A stretch of DNA of 64,000 nucleotides from the NCBI RefSeq assembly GCF_003600355.1, contig NZ_CP032416.1:888183-952182 (forward strand), in the 5' to 3' direction. The DNA is from Clostridium fermenticellae (GTDB taxonomy: Bacteria; Bacillota; Clostridia; Clostridiales; Clostridiaceae). Each line of letters begins with the position of its first letter. Position 1 is the stretch's first letter. Under the pieces are notes generated by a model, which saw nothing but the letters and a program-made list of their open reading frames with translations, was not told the DNA's origin and made no database searches. Made by a program: the position numbers and the translations under genes. Below are positions 7,979 through 17,574 of the stretch, one piece after another.

Positions 7979-9823
7979 ATGCAGAAAGATAAAAAGCTTA
8001 TTATATATGATATAGTTTTTCTGTTAGTTACGTTGTATTTTGCCTTTTCGTTAAGATTTGATTTTAATATACCGCAGGAGTATATGGTTTTTTTAAAATT
8101 ATCAATATTTCCTGTTGTAGTTATAGGATTAATATTCAATAACTTTTTTAAATTATATAATAGTATATGGAAATATGCTTCAATTGAGGAATTGATGTCG
8201 ATAATATATTCAGTTACATTATCTAATATTGTTTTTATAGTATACAGTTATTTTGTAAACTACAAATTTCTTGAAAACAGGTATTATAGATTTCCATTTA
8301 CTGTCCATATAATATTTTGGATTTTATCAGTATTAGCATTAGGAGGAATAAGATTTACATATAGAATACTTGAGGATAGTAAAAATGAAAAATCAGTAGA
8401 AACGGAAGATAAGAAAGTACTTATAATAGGTGCTGGTGATGCCTCTGCGCTTATAATAAAAGAGATAAAGAGACACAGTAATTTGAAATACAACATAGTT
8501 GGAATGATTGATGATGACCCCTTGAAAAAGGGTAAGTTAATAAATGGTATAGAGGTATTGGGTGGAAGAGAGTGCATAAGAAAAATTTGCGAGGAAAAAA
8601 AAGTTGAGGAAATAATATTGTCTATTCCTTCAGCAGATCTTCAGGCTAAGCGCGAAATAATAAATATTTGTAAGAGTACAAATTGTAAAGTAAAGACACT
8701 TCCAGGTTTATATCAGATTATAGGTGGTAAAGTAAACATAAGTAATCTTAGAGAAGTAAATATAGATGATTTACTTGGAAGAGATGAGGTTAGTCTAAAC
8801 GATGAAAATATAAATAAATACATAAAGGATAAAGTTATACTTGTAACCGGAGGAGGAGGATCTATAGGATCTGAATTATGCAGGCAGATAGCTAGATTTA
8901 ATCCTAGTAAACTTTTAATATTGGATATATATGAGAATAATGTATATGATGTTCAAATGGAACTTAATTATAATTACCCGGAGTTATATAAAGAAATAAT
9001 TATAGCTTCAATAAGAGATGAAAGAAGAATTTCAGATATATTTGAACTTTATAAACCGGATGTTGTCTTTCATGCAGCAGCACATAAACATGTGCCTCTT
9101 ATGGAGGAAAATCCAGCGGAAGCTATTAAGAATAATATAATAGGAACCTATAATGTTTTAAAATGTTGTGATAAATTTAATGTTAAAAAGTTTGTACAGA
9201 TAAGTACAGATAAAGCTGTTAATCCAACTAATATAATGGGTGCTACAAAAAGATTTTGTGAAATAATGGTTCAGGCGTTTGATAGAGTAAGCAAAACGGA
9301 GTATGTAGCTGTTAGATTTGGAAATGTTTTGGGGAGTAATGGTTCTGTTATACCTCTTTTTAAAAAACAGATAGCTCACGGTGGACCTGTTACAGTGACA
9401 CATCCGGAGATAAATAGATTTTTTATGACAATACCAGAAGCGGCGCAACTAGTTATACAAGCAGGTGCTATAGCTAAAGGCGGAGAAATATTTGTATTGG
9501 ATATGGGTAAACCTGTTAAAATAGTTGATTTGGCAAGAGATTTAATCACACTTTCCGGTTATAAGCCAGAGGTTGATATAAAGATAAAATATACAGGACT
9601 TAGACCTGGAGAAAAATTATATGAAGAACTGTTAATGAACGAAGTTGCACTTACATCCACAGAACATGATAAGATATTTGTAGAAAAACCTAATTATGTC
9701 GATATAAATTTTGTGGAAAAATCTATAGAACAATTTAGAAATGTAGTACACATGAATAAAGAAGATATTTTTAAACTTGTAGCAGAAAAAGTTCCAACCT
9801 ATAAGAGAAAGAAAAATGATTAA
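7979..9823 (+). CDS. Membrane-bound nucleotide-sugar 4,6-dehydratase (PglF/CapD type)
   Basis: A 614-residue protein of the FlaA1/PglF/CapD large-SDR family. The N-terminal ~130 residues contain four hydrophobic membrane segments. A Rossmann-like domain follows (VLIIGAGDASALIIKEI), then the catalytic SDR domain with TGGGGSIGSELCRQ. As in the long PglF family, the usual Tyr-xxx-Lys is replaced by STDKAVNPTNIMGATKR. It probably converts UDP-GlcNAc to the 4-keto-6-deoxy sugar, the first step to a 4-amino sugar such as bacillosamine. The partner aminotransferase and acetyltransferase of that route (PglE, PglD) are not next to it. It is the first gene of the surface-polysaccharide locus, with AAGGAAG before the ATG. 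Confidence 0.88.
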   Translation: MQKDKKLIIYDIVFLLVTLYFAFSLRFDFNIPQEYMVFLKLSIFPVVVIGLIFNNFFKLYNSIWKYASIEELMSIIYSVTLSNIVFIVYSYFVNYKFLENRYYRFPFTVHIIFWILSVLALGGIRFTYRILEDSKNEKSVETEDKKVLIIGAGDASALIIKEIKRHSNLKYNIVGMIDDDPLKKGKLINGIEVLGGRECIRKICEEKKVEEIILSIPSADLQAKREIINICKSTNCKVKTLPGLYQIIGGKVNISNLREVNIDDLLGRDEVSLNDENINKYIKDKVILVTGGGGSIGSELCRQIARFNPSKLLILDIYENNVYDVQMELNYNYPELYKEIIIASIRDERRISDIFELYKPDVVFHAAAHKHVPLMEENPAEAIKNNIIGTYNVLKCCDKFNVKKFVQISTDKAVNPTNIMGATKRFCEIMVQAFDRVSKTEYVAVRFGNVLGSNGSVIPLFKKQIAHGGPVTVTHPEINRFFMTIPEAAQLVIQAGAIAKGGEIFVLDMGKPVKIVDLARDLITLSGYKPEVDIKIKYTGLRPGEKLYEELLMNEVALTSTEHDKIFVEKPNYVDINFVEKSIEQFRNVVHMNKEDIFKLVAEKVPTYKRKKND

Positions 9824-9832
9824 TTTAACTGC

Positions 9833-9873
9833 TTTTAGAAGTGACAGGGATTTTAATTCCTGTCACTTAAAAG
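9833..9873. terminator. Strong hairpin between dehydratase and dehydrogenase genes
   Basis: CTTTTA-GA-AGTGACAGG pairs with CCTGTCACTTAAAAG, a 15-bp stem with a two-base bulge. There is no long T-run after it on either strand, so it may be an RNA processing or stabilising structure rather than a full terminator. Confidence 0.4.
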
Positions 9874-9971
9874 TATGTATAAAATATAAATTAATATATT
9901 ATTAGATGACAAAAAAATCAAGTTATATTATAATGAAAAACGTAAACGTGCTAAAACTAGGAGGTAAAAGT

Positions 9972-11288
9972 ATGTCACAGTTGAAAGATGATTTAATACT
10001 AAAATTGAAGAATAAAACAGCTAAATTAGGAGTAGTTGGATTAGGATATGTAGGACTTCCTCTTGCTGTAGAAAAAGCCAAAGCTGGATACGAAGTAATT
10101 GGCTTTGATATTCAAGATAAAAAAGTTTCAATGGTGAATAATGGTAAAAATTATATAGGTGATGTAGTAGATTCAGATCTTACTGGACTTATAAAAAATA
10201 AAAAACTGACTGCTACTACAGATTTTAGTTTTGTAAAAGATGTAGATACAGTTTGTATATGTGTACCTACACCGCTTGATAAATATAAACAACCAGATAT
10301 ATCATATGTCGTAAATTCTACTGAAAATGTAGCAAAATATTTGCATAGAGGAATGCTTGTAGTTCTTGAGAGCACAACATATCCTGGAACTACGGAAGAG
10401 GTTTTAAAACCAATTCTTGAAAGAAATGGTTTAAAATGTGGAGAAGATTTCTTTTTAGCATTCTCACCAGAAAGAGTTGATCCGGGCAATAAAGAATTTA
10501 AAACAAAGAATACGCCTAAAGTAGTTGGAGGATGTACTGAAGAATGTACAGAAGTTGCCGCAACTCTTTATAGAAGTGTTTTAAAAAGTGAAATATATAC
10601 GGTATCATCACCAGCTATTGCGGAAATGGAAAAAATACTTGAAAATACTTTTAGAAATATAAATATAGCTTTGGTAAATGAAATGGCCCTGTTGTGCAAT
10701 AAGATGGGAATAGATGTATGGGAAGTTATAAATGCAGCAAAAACAAAACCTTATGGATATATGGCTTTTTATCCAGGCCCAGGACTTGGAGGACATTGTA
10801 TACCACTTGATCCATTTTATTTGGAATGGAAAGCTAAGGAATATGATTTTCACACAAAACTAATAGAATCATCTGGAATAATAAATGATTCTATGCCTGA
10901 ATTTGTAGTTGATAACGCTATGAAATTATTAAATGGACATAAAAAGGCAATGAATGGAGCAAAGGTTCTTTTACTTGGGGTAGCGTATAAAAAAGATATA
11001 GATGATATGAGAGAGTCGCCTGCCTTAAAGGTAATAGAAAACTTAGAAAAAAATGGCGCAAATGTAATCATAAATGACCCGTATATACCTGAATTTAAGC
11101 ATAATGGAAAGACTTATAATTCTGTGGATTGGAAAAAGGAAATAGATAATGCGGATATAGTAATTATAACTACTGATCATAGTGATTATGATTATGAGGA
11201 AGTTGTATCTAGAGCTAAACTACTATATGATACGAGAAATGCAACTAAAGATGTTAAAAATAATAGAGAGAAGATTCATAAGTTATAA
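9972..11288 (+). CDS. wbpA: UDP-N-acetylglucosamine 6-dehydrogenase (WbpA-like)
   Basis: A nucleotide-sugar dehydrogenase of about 438 residues that oxidises the C6 hydroxyl to a carboxylate in two NAD-dependent steps. Seen: the NAD-binding GLGYVGLPLAVEKAKAGY at the N-terminus, FSPERVDPGN, and the catalytic cysteine in GGHCIPLDPFYLEWKAKE. The FYLxWKA form is typical of the WbpA/WecC group rather than UDP-glucose dehydrogenase. I choose the ATG at 9972 because AGGAGG ends 7 bases before it; an upstream in-frame ATG at 9906 has no ribosome site. With the next two genes it forms the first steps toward UDP-2,3-diacetamido uronic acids as in Pseudomonas WbpA-WbpB-WbpD, by family knowledge. Confidence 0.85.
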   Translation: MSQLKDDLILKLKNKTAKLGVVGLGYVGLPLAVEKAKAGYEVIGFDIQDKKVSMVNNGKNYIGDVVDSDLTGLIKNKKLTATTDFSFVKDVDTVCICVPTPLDKYKQPDISYVVNSTENVAKYLHRGMLVVLESTTYPGTTEEVLKPILERNGLKCGEDFFLAFSPERVDPGNKEFKTKNTPKVVGGCTEECTEVAATLYRSVLKSEIYTVSSPAIAEMEKILENTFRNINIALVNEMALLCNKMGIDVWEVINAAKTKPYGYMAFYPGPGLGGHCIPLDPFYLEWKAKEYDFHTKLIESSGIINDSMPEFVVDNAMKLLNGHKKAMNGAKVLLLGVAYKKDIDDMRESPALKVIENLEKNGANVIINDPYIPEFKHNGKTYNSVDWKKEIDNADIVIITTDHSDYDYEEVVSRAKLLYDTRNATKDVKNNREKIHKL

Positions 11289-11292
11289 TAAA

Positions 11293-11426
11293 TTAGTGAC
11301 AAATTATAAGTTACGAGATTAGAGTAGTAAGTAGTAAGTAGTAAATTGTAAGCTATCTATCTGCAGTGTGGCGAATAATCATATTGTGGATGGTTAGCAT
11401 GCGTGTAACTTTTGATTTGTCATTAA
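11293..11426. repeat. Imperfect inverted repeat with short tandem core
   Basis: AGTGACAAATTATAAGTTAC at the left faces GTAACTTTTGATTTGTCATT at the right (17 of 20 positions complementary), about 90 bases apart. The interior begins with GTAGTAA repeated in tandem (11323-11345). It fills the 200-bp gap between two co-directional sugar genes. It may be another small dispersed element or a long hairpin. Confidence 0.5.
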
Positions 11427-11488
11427 AAGGTTATATAGGTATTGGTATTTATTTATAATATAATTTTAGAAATCGAGGAGTGTTTTTT

Positions 11489-12598
11489 ATGAAGAAATTG
11501 AAATTTGCTATTATTGGTTGCGGCAGAATTTCATATAAGCATATTGAGGCATTAGCTTCCAATAAGGAAGAAGCACAACTAGCAGCTGTTTGTGATATTA
11601 ATCTGGATAAGGCAGAAGCAAAGAAACAGGAATACATAGATAAGATGGGCAAAGCTTGTGATGTGAATGTATATAAGGATTATAAGGAAATGCTTGAAAA
11701 AGAGAATGTAGATGTAGTAACTGTTGCAACAGAGAGTGGATATCATCCAGAAATTGCAGTATATTGTATGAATCAAAGAAAACATGTTATATGTGAAAAA
11801 CCTATGGCATTATCAATTGAGGATGCAGATAATATGATAGAGACGGCAGAGAAGAATAATGTTAAACTTTGTGTAAGTCATCAAAATAGATTTAATAAAC
11901 CTATTCAGAAATTGAGAAAAGCTATTGAACAGAATAGATTTGGAAGGCTTATAAATGGAACAGCCAGAATACTTTGGAATAGAAATATGGGTTATTATAC
12001 TCAGGCTCCATGGAGAGGAACTTGGGAGTTAGATGGCGGTACACTTATGAATCAATGTATACATGATATAGATCTCCTTCAATGGATGATGGGTGGAGAG
12101 ATAGATTCAGTTTATTCTGAGTGTGATACATTTCTAAGAGATATTGAAGCAGAGGATTTTGGAGCTGTAATTATAAGATTTAAGAATGGTTCAATAGGAA
12201 TTATTGAAGGGAGTGCATGTGTGTATCCTAAGAATTTAGAAGAAACTTTAAGTATCTTTGGTGAAAATGGCGCTGTTTGTATAGGTGGATTAGCAGTAAA
12301 TAAAATAGAAACCTGGAGATTTGCTGATGCAAAAGAGGATGAGGAAGAAAGAATTTTAAGTGAGCAGGAAGGTGATCCTGATACAGTATATGGATTTGGA
12401 CATATTCCACTGTTTAAGGATATGATAGATGCAATAAATTATGACAGACAGCCTTTAGTAAGTGGAAAAGAAGGGAAAAAGGGAATGTCAATAATTCTTG
12501 CAGCATACAAGTCGAGACTCACTGGTATGCCAGTTAAATTTCCTCTTGAAAAGTTCTCAACTATGGAGATGAAGGGAATTAAAAAAATTCATGAATAA
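11489..12598 (+). CDS. wbpB: Gfo/Idh/MocA oxidoreductase, WbpB/WlbA-like 3-dehydrogenase
   Basis: About 369 residues. The N-terminal Rossmann fold starts AIIGCGRISYKHIEAL, followed by the family signature CEKPMALS. The segments WRGTWELDGGTLMNQ and IHDIDLLQWMMGG are characteristic of the WlbA/WbpB subgroup, which oxidises C3 of UDP-N-acetylglucosaminuronic acid using NAD and 2-oxoglutarate (family knowledge). The start is ATG 11489 with GAGGAG 8 bases before it; the GTG at 11480 overlaps that ribosome site. The aminotransferase that normally acts next (WbpE) is missing from the locus. Confidence in the family is high, in the exact substrate moderate. Confidence 0.8.
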   Translation: MKKLKFAIIGCGRISYKHIEALASNKEEAQLAAVCDINLDKAEAKKQEYIDKMGKACDVNVYKDYKEMLEKENVDVVTVATESGYHPEIAVYCMNQRKHVICEKPMALSIEDADNMIETAEKNNVKLCVSHQNRFNKPIQKLRKAIEQNRFGRLINGTARILWNRNMGYYTQAPWRGTWELDGGTLMNQCIHDIDLLQWMMGGEIDSVYSECDTFLRDIEAEDFGAVIIRFKNGSIGIIEGSACVYPKNLEETLSIFGENGAVCIGGLAVNKIETWRFADAKEDEEERILSEQEGDPDTVYGFGHIPLFKDMIDAINYDRQPLVSGKEGKKGMSIILAAYKSRLTGMPVKFPLEKFSTMEMKGIKKIHE

Positions 12599-12681
12599 TG
12601 GTGTTACCCTAAATTAAAGTATTGGCTAATATTAATAAGCAAGCGGCCGTACATATTACAATTGTTAATGAGGTGTTTATT

Positions 12682-13434
12682 TTGAGTGAAAATTTCAAAG
12701 TTATATCAAATAATGCGTGCATAGGAAATAATGTTAGTATAGGTGAATTTGTTGTTGTAGAAGATGGGGTAAGGATCGGAGATAACTGTATTATAGGCCA
12801 TAATGTTACTATTCATAAAGGGAGTAACATAGGTGATAATGTAAGAATAGATGATAATACTGTAATAGGAAAAGAACCTATGAGGTCTGTGAATAGTATA
12901 TTCAAGGATGATAAAAAACTTGATCCAGCATTTATACAAGAAGGATGTTTAATAGGTGCAGGAGTTATAGTGTATTGTGGATGTACTATTGGTGAAAAAA
13001 CTTTAATTGCAGATCTTGCTACAGTTAGAGAAAATGTTACCGTTGGTTCAAAAACTATTATAGGAAGAGGAGCCGCTATTGAAAACTTCTGTAAGGTTGG
13101 GTCAAATTGTAAAATAGAGACAAATGTTTACTTGACTGCTTATTCAGAAGTTGAGGATAATGTGTTTATAGCACCTGGAGTTGTAACTTCAAATGATAAT
13201 TATGCAGCACGTTCAAAGGAAAGATATAAACATTTTAAAGGAGTTACAATAAAAAAAGGTGGAAGAATTGGAGCACAAGCAACAATATTGCCTGGTAAAG
13301 TGATAAGTGAAGATGGATTTGCTGCAGCAGGAAGTGTTGTAACTAAAGATGTTGAAAATGCTAAGATTGTTGCAGGAAATCCTGCTAGGTATTTAAGAGA
13401 TGTTGCAGAAGATCAGCTATTAAAGAATCAATAG
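12682..13434 (+). CDS. wbpD: Hexapeptide-repeat N-acetyltransferase (WbpD-like)
   Basis: About 250 residues, nearly all left-handed beta-helix hexapeptide repeats (NNVSIGEFVVVEDGVRIGDN and later IGAQATILPGKVI). It ends with a segment including VVTKDVENAKIVAGNPARYL, typical of sugar O/N-acetyltransferases. By context it would acetylate the 3-amino group of a UDP-2,3-diamino uronic acid. The start is TTG at 12682, preceded by GAGGTG with 6-base spacing; the longer frame upstream has no ribosome site and no family similarity. It follows the WbpB-like gene directly. Confidence 0.8.
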   Translation: MSENFKVISNNACIGNNVSIGEFVVVEDGVRIGDNCIIGHNVTIHKGSNIGDNVRIDDNTVIGKEPMRSVNSIFKDDKKLDPAFIQEGCLIGAGVIVYCGCTIGEKTLIADLATVRENVTVGSKTIIGRGAAIENFCKVGSNCKIETNVYLTAYSEVEDNVFIAPGVVTSNDNYAARSKERYKHFKGVTIKKGGRIGAQATILPGKVISEDGFAAAGSVVTKDVENAKIVAGNPARYLRDVAEDQLLKNQ

Positions 13435-13476
13435 GAAATATTTAATTAAGATAATTTATATATTTGAGGTGTTTTT

Positions 13477-14556
13477 ATGGCTAAAATTTGCTTTTTAGCA
13501 GATGCAGATAGTATACACACACGGAAATGGGTAGATCATTTTTCAAAATCAGATAATGAGATATATCTAATCTCTATGAGAGATACAGATTATGTATATA
13601 AGGAAAATGTAAAAGTTATTGTTGTGAAACCACCATTTAAAAATAAACTGGCCTATTTTATGCTGCTTTTCAAAATTAGAAAAATAGTAAAATACATAAA
13701 ACCTGATATACTGCACAGTCACTATGCCACAAGTTATGGATTGTATGGACGTATAAGTTCATATCATCCATTTATAATTTCTGTTTGGGGTAGTGATGTA
13801 TATGAATTTCCTAAATCAAGTTCTGTAAATGCAAAGTTACTTAGATTTATTTTAAAAGGAACAGACGCAGTATGTTCTACCAGCTGTGATATGGCTAATG
13901 AAACTAGAAAATATTACAATAAAGATAATATAACAATAACTCCATTTGGCGTTGATATAGATAGATTTAGTGCTAAAGTACCAGTACTTAGTAATGAATA
14001 TATCACAATTGGAGTTGTTAAAAATTTGCACAAGATATATGGAATAAAATATCTTATACAGGCATTTAATGATCTTTTGAAGGATACACGAAAAAAGCTA
14101 AGACTAATGATAGTCGGAGATGGTCCTGAAAAAGCAAGTCTTGAAAAATTATGTGAGGAGTTAAGTATAAGCAGGTATGTTGAATTTGTAGGAAGTATAG
14201 ACAATACTAATGTACCTGATTATATAAACAAGATGGATATAGTATGTATACCGTCTTTAAGTGAGAGTTTTGGTGTGTCAGCAGTAGAAGCTTGTGCTTG
14301 TGGAAGACCAGTAGTTTGTACAAATGTTGGAGGATTAAAGGAAATAGTATTTGATGATTATAATGGATATATGGTAAATCCTGAAGATAGTTATGCTTTA
14401 AAGGATAAGCTAAAATTGTTGATTGAGGATGAGAAAAAACTTAGAAAGTTTTCCAGTAATGCGGTTAAAATAGCAAATCAGAAATATGATTGGAAAAAAA
14501 ATGCCGTTATAATGGATAAACTTTATGAAAAAATTCTAAATAGGGGGAAAAATTAA
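13477..14556 (+). CDS. Glycosyltransferase family 4
   Basis: A 359-residue GT-B fold enzyme. The N-terminal acceptor domain begins KICFLADADSIHTRKWVDHF. The donor domain shows the GT4 signature PSLSESFGVSAVEACACGRPVV with the E-x7-E arrangement, then TNVGGLKEIV. It is soluble or peripheral at the inner face of the membrane and adds a sugar to the lipid-linked repeat unit. GAGGTG lies 5 bases before the ATG. Its stop overlaps the start of the next gene by one base, so the two are translationally coupled. Sugar specificity cannot be read. Confidence 0.88.
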   Translation: MAKICFLADADSIHTRKWVDHFSKSDNEIYLISMRDTDYVYKENVKVIVVKPPFKNKLAYFMLLFKIRKIVKYIKPDILHSHYATSYGLYGRISSYHPFIISVWGSDVYEFPKSSSVNAKLLRFILKGTDAVCSTSCDMANETRKYYNKDNITITPFGVDIDRFSAKVPVLSNEYITIGVVKNLHKIYGIKYLIQAFNDLLKDTRKKLRLMIVGDGPEKASLEKLCEELSISRYVEFVGSIDNTNVPDYINKMDIVCIPSLSESFGVSAVEACACGRPVVCTNVGGLKEIVFDDYNGYMVNPEDSYALKDKLKLLIEDEKKLRKFSSNAVKIANQKYDWKKNAVIMDKLYEKILNRGKN

Positions 14557-16019
14557 TGTATGGACTAAATAAAAGGAGCGGCATATATATTGCTATAGTT
14601 TTCGTTGTACTTTTAGGATCCTCTATTATAAATGGAAATTATATAATAAGTGCGTTATTTTTTATAAGTGTAGTTGCTGCAGCTTTTTTGACAGGTGCAG
14701 AGGACTTCTACGATAATATATATTATACATTACTGGTCGCGAGTATATTTGAATATACTTTATATTTTCCTAGTCATGAAAAGCTGTACTTTTTTCATAT
14801 ATTGCTTGTTATATGTGCTATTTTAACAGCATTGAAATTAATAAAAAATAGATATATATTAAAAAAACTAAATAAAAAGTTATTGGGATTTTATTTATTG
14901 TGGTTTGTATACATATGTTTAAGTTTTGTATGGGCGGAAAGTAAAAGCCTTAATATAAAGTATATAATAATATATGCTATGATGATTTTATTCGTATTTA
15001 TAGTAGCTGCATTTAATACTTCAAGAGAAAATTTTTACAACTCACTCAAAGTAGTTGGATTTGTATTATTGCTTACTATAATAATAGGCATTATAGAAGC
15101 AATAACTGGGACTCAACTTCCAGTAAAGCATTATTATGATAGTATTTTATACAAACTTACGACAAAAGAACTTTTGGTTTTAAGAAGCAGACCGGTTGTA
15201 TTTTTCTTTAATGCAAATGACTATGCTACATTTCTTAGTATGGGAATTCCATTTTTATTATTTTTGCTTTATTTTTCGAAATCTATTAAAGGTAAAGTAT
15301 TTTACGGTACTTTCACATTACTAGGATTTACAGCATTAGTTCTTACAAATTCAAGAGCATGTATGTTGTCTATAGCACTTACTATGATAGCTTTTACAGT
15401 AATACTATTCAAAGAAGGAAAAATAAAAGCTCTTATATATCCTTTGATAATAGTAGTTGCTTTTGCAGGGGTATATAGATATAGTTATTTGTTAGTTAGC
15501 CACAGCAGTGATTATGAACAAAAGATGATTGAAAAAATGGGGAAAATAGGCGATATAGCAAAGATGAATAAATCAGATATTGGAGAAGAAGGATCAGAAA
15601 ATGTAAGAGCAACTATAATATATGATATTGTGACTGGTATTGTAAAAGAAAGAAAGGTATTGGGATTCGGAGCTGGAAATTCAATTCAGCATTTGATGGA
15701 TGTAAAAAATACTCACGGTATATATAGTGTTCATGGACTGGCAACAGAAATATTTGGTGACTTCGGTATATTTGTTATATTGTATGGCTTATTTTATTTA
15801 TATATTTTATATAACTTATTTAAAATAGGAAATAAGAATACAAATAATATGGATAAATGTATAGCATATGCTTTATTAAGTTCTTTAATAGGATTTATGA
15901 TAGGAAGCTTTTCACCAAGCTCGGTTACGTATTTTTTACCTAATTGGTTATTATTTGCATTAAGTGTTTCGTTTATACAAACAAATAATTTAAAGGATAA
16001 GATGAGGTATGAGTATTGA
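14556..16019 (+). CDS. O-antigen ligase / Wzy-like polymerase (membrane)
   Basis: A 487-residue protein with about a dozen hydrophobic segments and a large loop between residues ~310 and ~400. The loop contains GFGAGNSIQHLMD, where a conserved Gly-rich/His segment is expected in the Wzy_C/WaaL family. It would polymerise or ligate lipid-linked oligosaccharides outside the membrane. It overlaps the upstream glycosyltransferase by 1 base and the downstream flippase gene by 11, which indicates coupled translation. A second, unrelated-looking member lies at 18635-19882. Confidence 0.75.
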   Translation: MYGLNKRSGIYIAIVFVVLLGSSIINGNYIISALFFISVVAAAFLTGAEDFYDNIYYTLLVASIFEYTLYFPSHEKLYFFHILLVICAILTALKLIKNRYILKKLNKKLLGFYLLWFVYICLSFVWAESKSLNIKYIIIYAMMILFVFIVAAFNTSRENFYNSLKVVGFVLLLTIIIGIIEAITGTQLPVKHYYDSILYKLTTKELLVLRSRPVVFFFNANDYATFLSMGIPFLLFLLYFSKSIKGKVFYGTFTLLGFTALVLTNSRACMLSIALTMIAFTVILFKEGKIKALIYPLIIVVAFAGVYRYSYLLVSHSSDYEQKMIEKMGKIGDIAKMNKSDIGEEGSENVRATIIYDIVTGIVKERKVLGFGAGNSIQHLMDVKNTHGIYSVHGLATEIFGDFGIFVILYGLFYLYILYNLFKIGNKNTNNMDKCIAYALLSSLIGFMIGSFSPSSVTYFLPNWLLFALSVSFIQTNNLKDKMRYEY

Positions 16020-17559
16020 TTCTAAAAAATTAGCAACGACGGCTGGTATAATAGTGATTTGCACATTTGTAAGTAAATTTCTTGGACTTATAAGGGACAG
16101 CGTTACTGCAGCTAGTTTTAAAGCAGGAGATTTGGATGCCTATTTTCAGGCATCCAATGTTCCCATGGTACTGTTTATAATGATAGGAGCAGCTATAACA
16201 ACAACTCTTATTCCTCTGTATAATGATAAAAAATTGAAAGAGGGAAAATTAGAAGCTGCTAAATTTATAAATAATACTTTAAATGTTTTTATAATTGTTA
16301 CATTTGCAATTTCAATAGTATGTATAATATTAAGTAAACCTATAGTAATGGTGCTCAACCCGGGTTTTACTGGTGAAAAGCTTATTTTCACACAAAAACT
16401 TACTAATATACTTATTCCAACACTTATATTTAATGCTGTTATGTATATATTTAATGCTGTTCTTCAATCTGAGGGGAATTTTACAGTACCTGCACTTGTG
16501 GCTCTTCCCTTGAATATTATAACAATAGGGTATTTACTTATAGCTAAAGATAAATATGGAGTGATAGGTTTTACAATAGCAACCTTTATAGCAACATTTG
16601 CCCAGATAATTCCACAACTTTTGGCAATGAAGAAGGTTGGATTTAAGTATAGTTTTAAGGTGAATTTTAAAGATCCTATGCTTATAAAAATGTGCGTAAT
16701 GCTTTTACCAGTAATACTGGGGACGGGAGTTCAACAAATAAATACATTTATAGAAAGAGCACAGGCTACCAATTATAGTGCGGGAAGTGTTACATTTTTA
16801 AATTATGCATACAGGGTATTTGCATTGTTTGTAGATATATTTGTAATGACAATTGCCACTATAATATATCCTAAAATGTCTAAGCAGATGGCTGGAAATA
16901 AAGTATTAGAAATGAAGAAAACTTTAAGTGAGTCTCTTGGTATGCTTATACTTATGATACTTCCAATATCCTTTATAGTTATGGTACAAAGCAGATCAAT
17001 AATATATATACTATTTCAAAGAGGAGCCTTTACAGAAAATGATACTATACAGACTTCTGTACTTTTAATATTTTATTCAATAGGACTTTTAGGGTTTGGT
17101 ATGAGAGATTTTGTCTGCAAGGCCTATTATACTTTGAAGGATACTAAAACACCAATGATAAATAGCGCTATAGCTATGGTAATAAATATATGTCTTATAT
17201 TCTTGTTTAAAAGTATTATGGGGCTTAAAGGATTGGCACTTGCCGATGCTGTTTCAATGTATATAGCTTGTATATTATTGATTTATACACTCAGAAAGAA
17301 GATAGGAAGTATAAATGGAAAATATATAATTCAAACGATTATAAAAACAATCATAGCATCGATACCAATGGTTATTGTTATAAAAATTTTAAATAATATA
17401 ATGCATCTTAGCTACACTTCCACAATAAATGTTTTTATAAAGATTGTGGTATCATCTTTAATCGGAATAATTGTATTTGTAATAGCAGCATTTATTGTAA
17501 ATATAAAAGAATTAAATAGTTTAAGGATGGTTATAATGGATAAGATAGCAAAGAGGTAG
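16009..17559 (+). CDS. MurJ/MVF-family lipid-linked sugar flippase (1)
   Basis: A 516-residue protein of the MVIN/MurJ family, with about 14 membrane segments. It begins with TAGIIVICTFVSKFLGLIRD and later has ILFQRGAFTENDT and YYTLKDTKTPM, all conserved in MurJ. MurJ proper flips lipid II. A copy inside a polysaccharide locus, together with a second one at 20981, more likely exports that locus's lipid-linked repeat unit (inference). It overlaps the upstream polymerase gene by 11 bases. The locus has no Wzx of the usual PST type. Confidence 0.85.
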   Translation: MSIDSKKLATTAGIIVICTFVSKFLGLIRDSVTAASFKAGDLDAYFQASNVPMVLFIMIGAAITTTLIPLYNDKKLKEGKLEAAKFINNTLNVFIIVTFAISIVCIILSKPIVMVLNPGFTGEKLIFTQKLTNILIPTLIFNAVMYIFNAVLQSEGNFTVPALVALPLNIITIGYLLIAKDKYGVIGFTIATFIATFAQIIPQLLAMKKVGFKYSFKVNFKDPMLIKMCVMLLPVILGTGVQQINTFIERAQATNYSAGSVTFLNYAYRVFALFVDIFVMTIATIIYPKMSKQMAGNKVLEMKKTLSESLGMLILMILPISFIVMVQSRSIIYILFQRGAFTENDTIQTSVLLIFYSIGLLGFGMRDFVCKAYYTLKDTKTPMINSAIAMVINICLIFLFKSIMGLKGLALADAVSMYIACILLIYTLRKKIGSINGKYIIQTIIKTIIASIPMVIVIKILNNIMHLSYTSTINVFIKIVVSSLIGIIVFVIAAFIVNIKELNSLRMVIMDKIAKR

Positions 17560-17574
17560 GTGAATAGTAATAGT

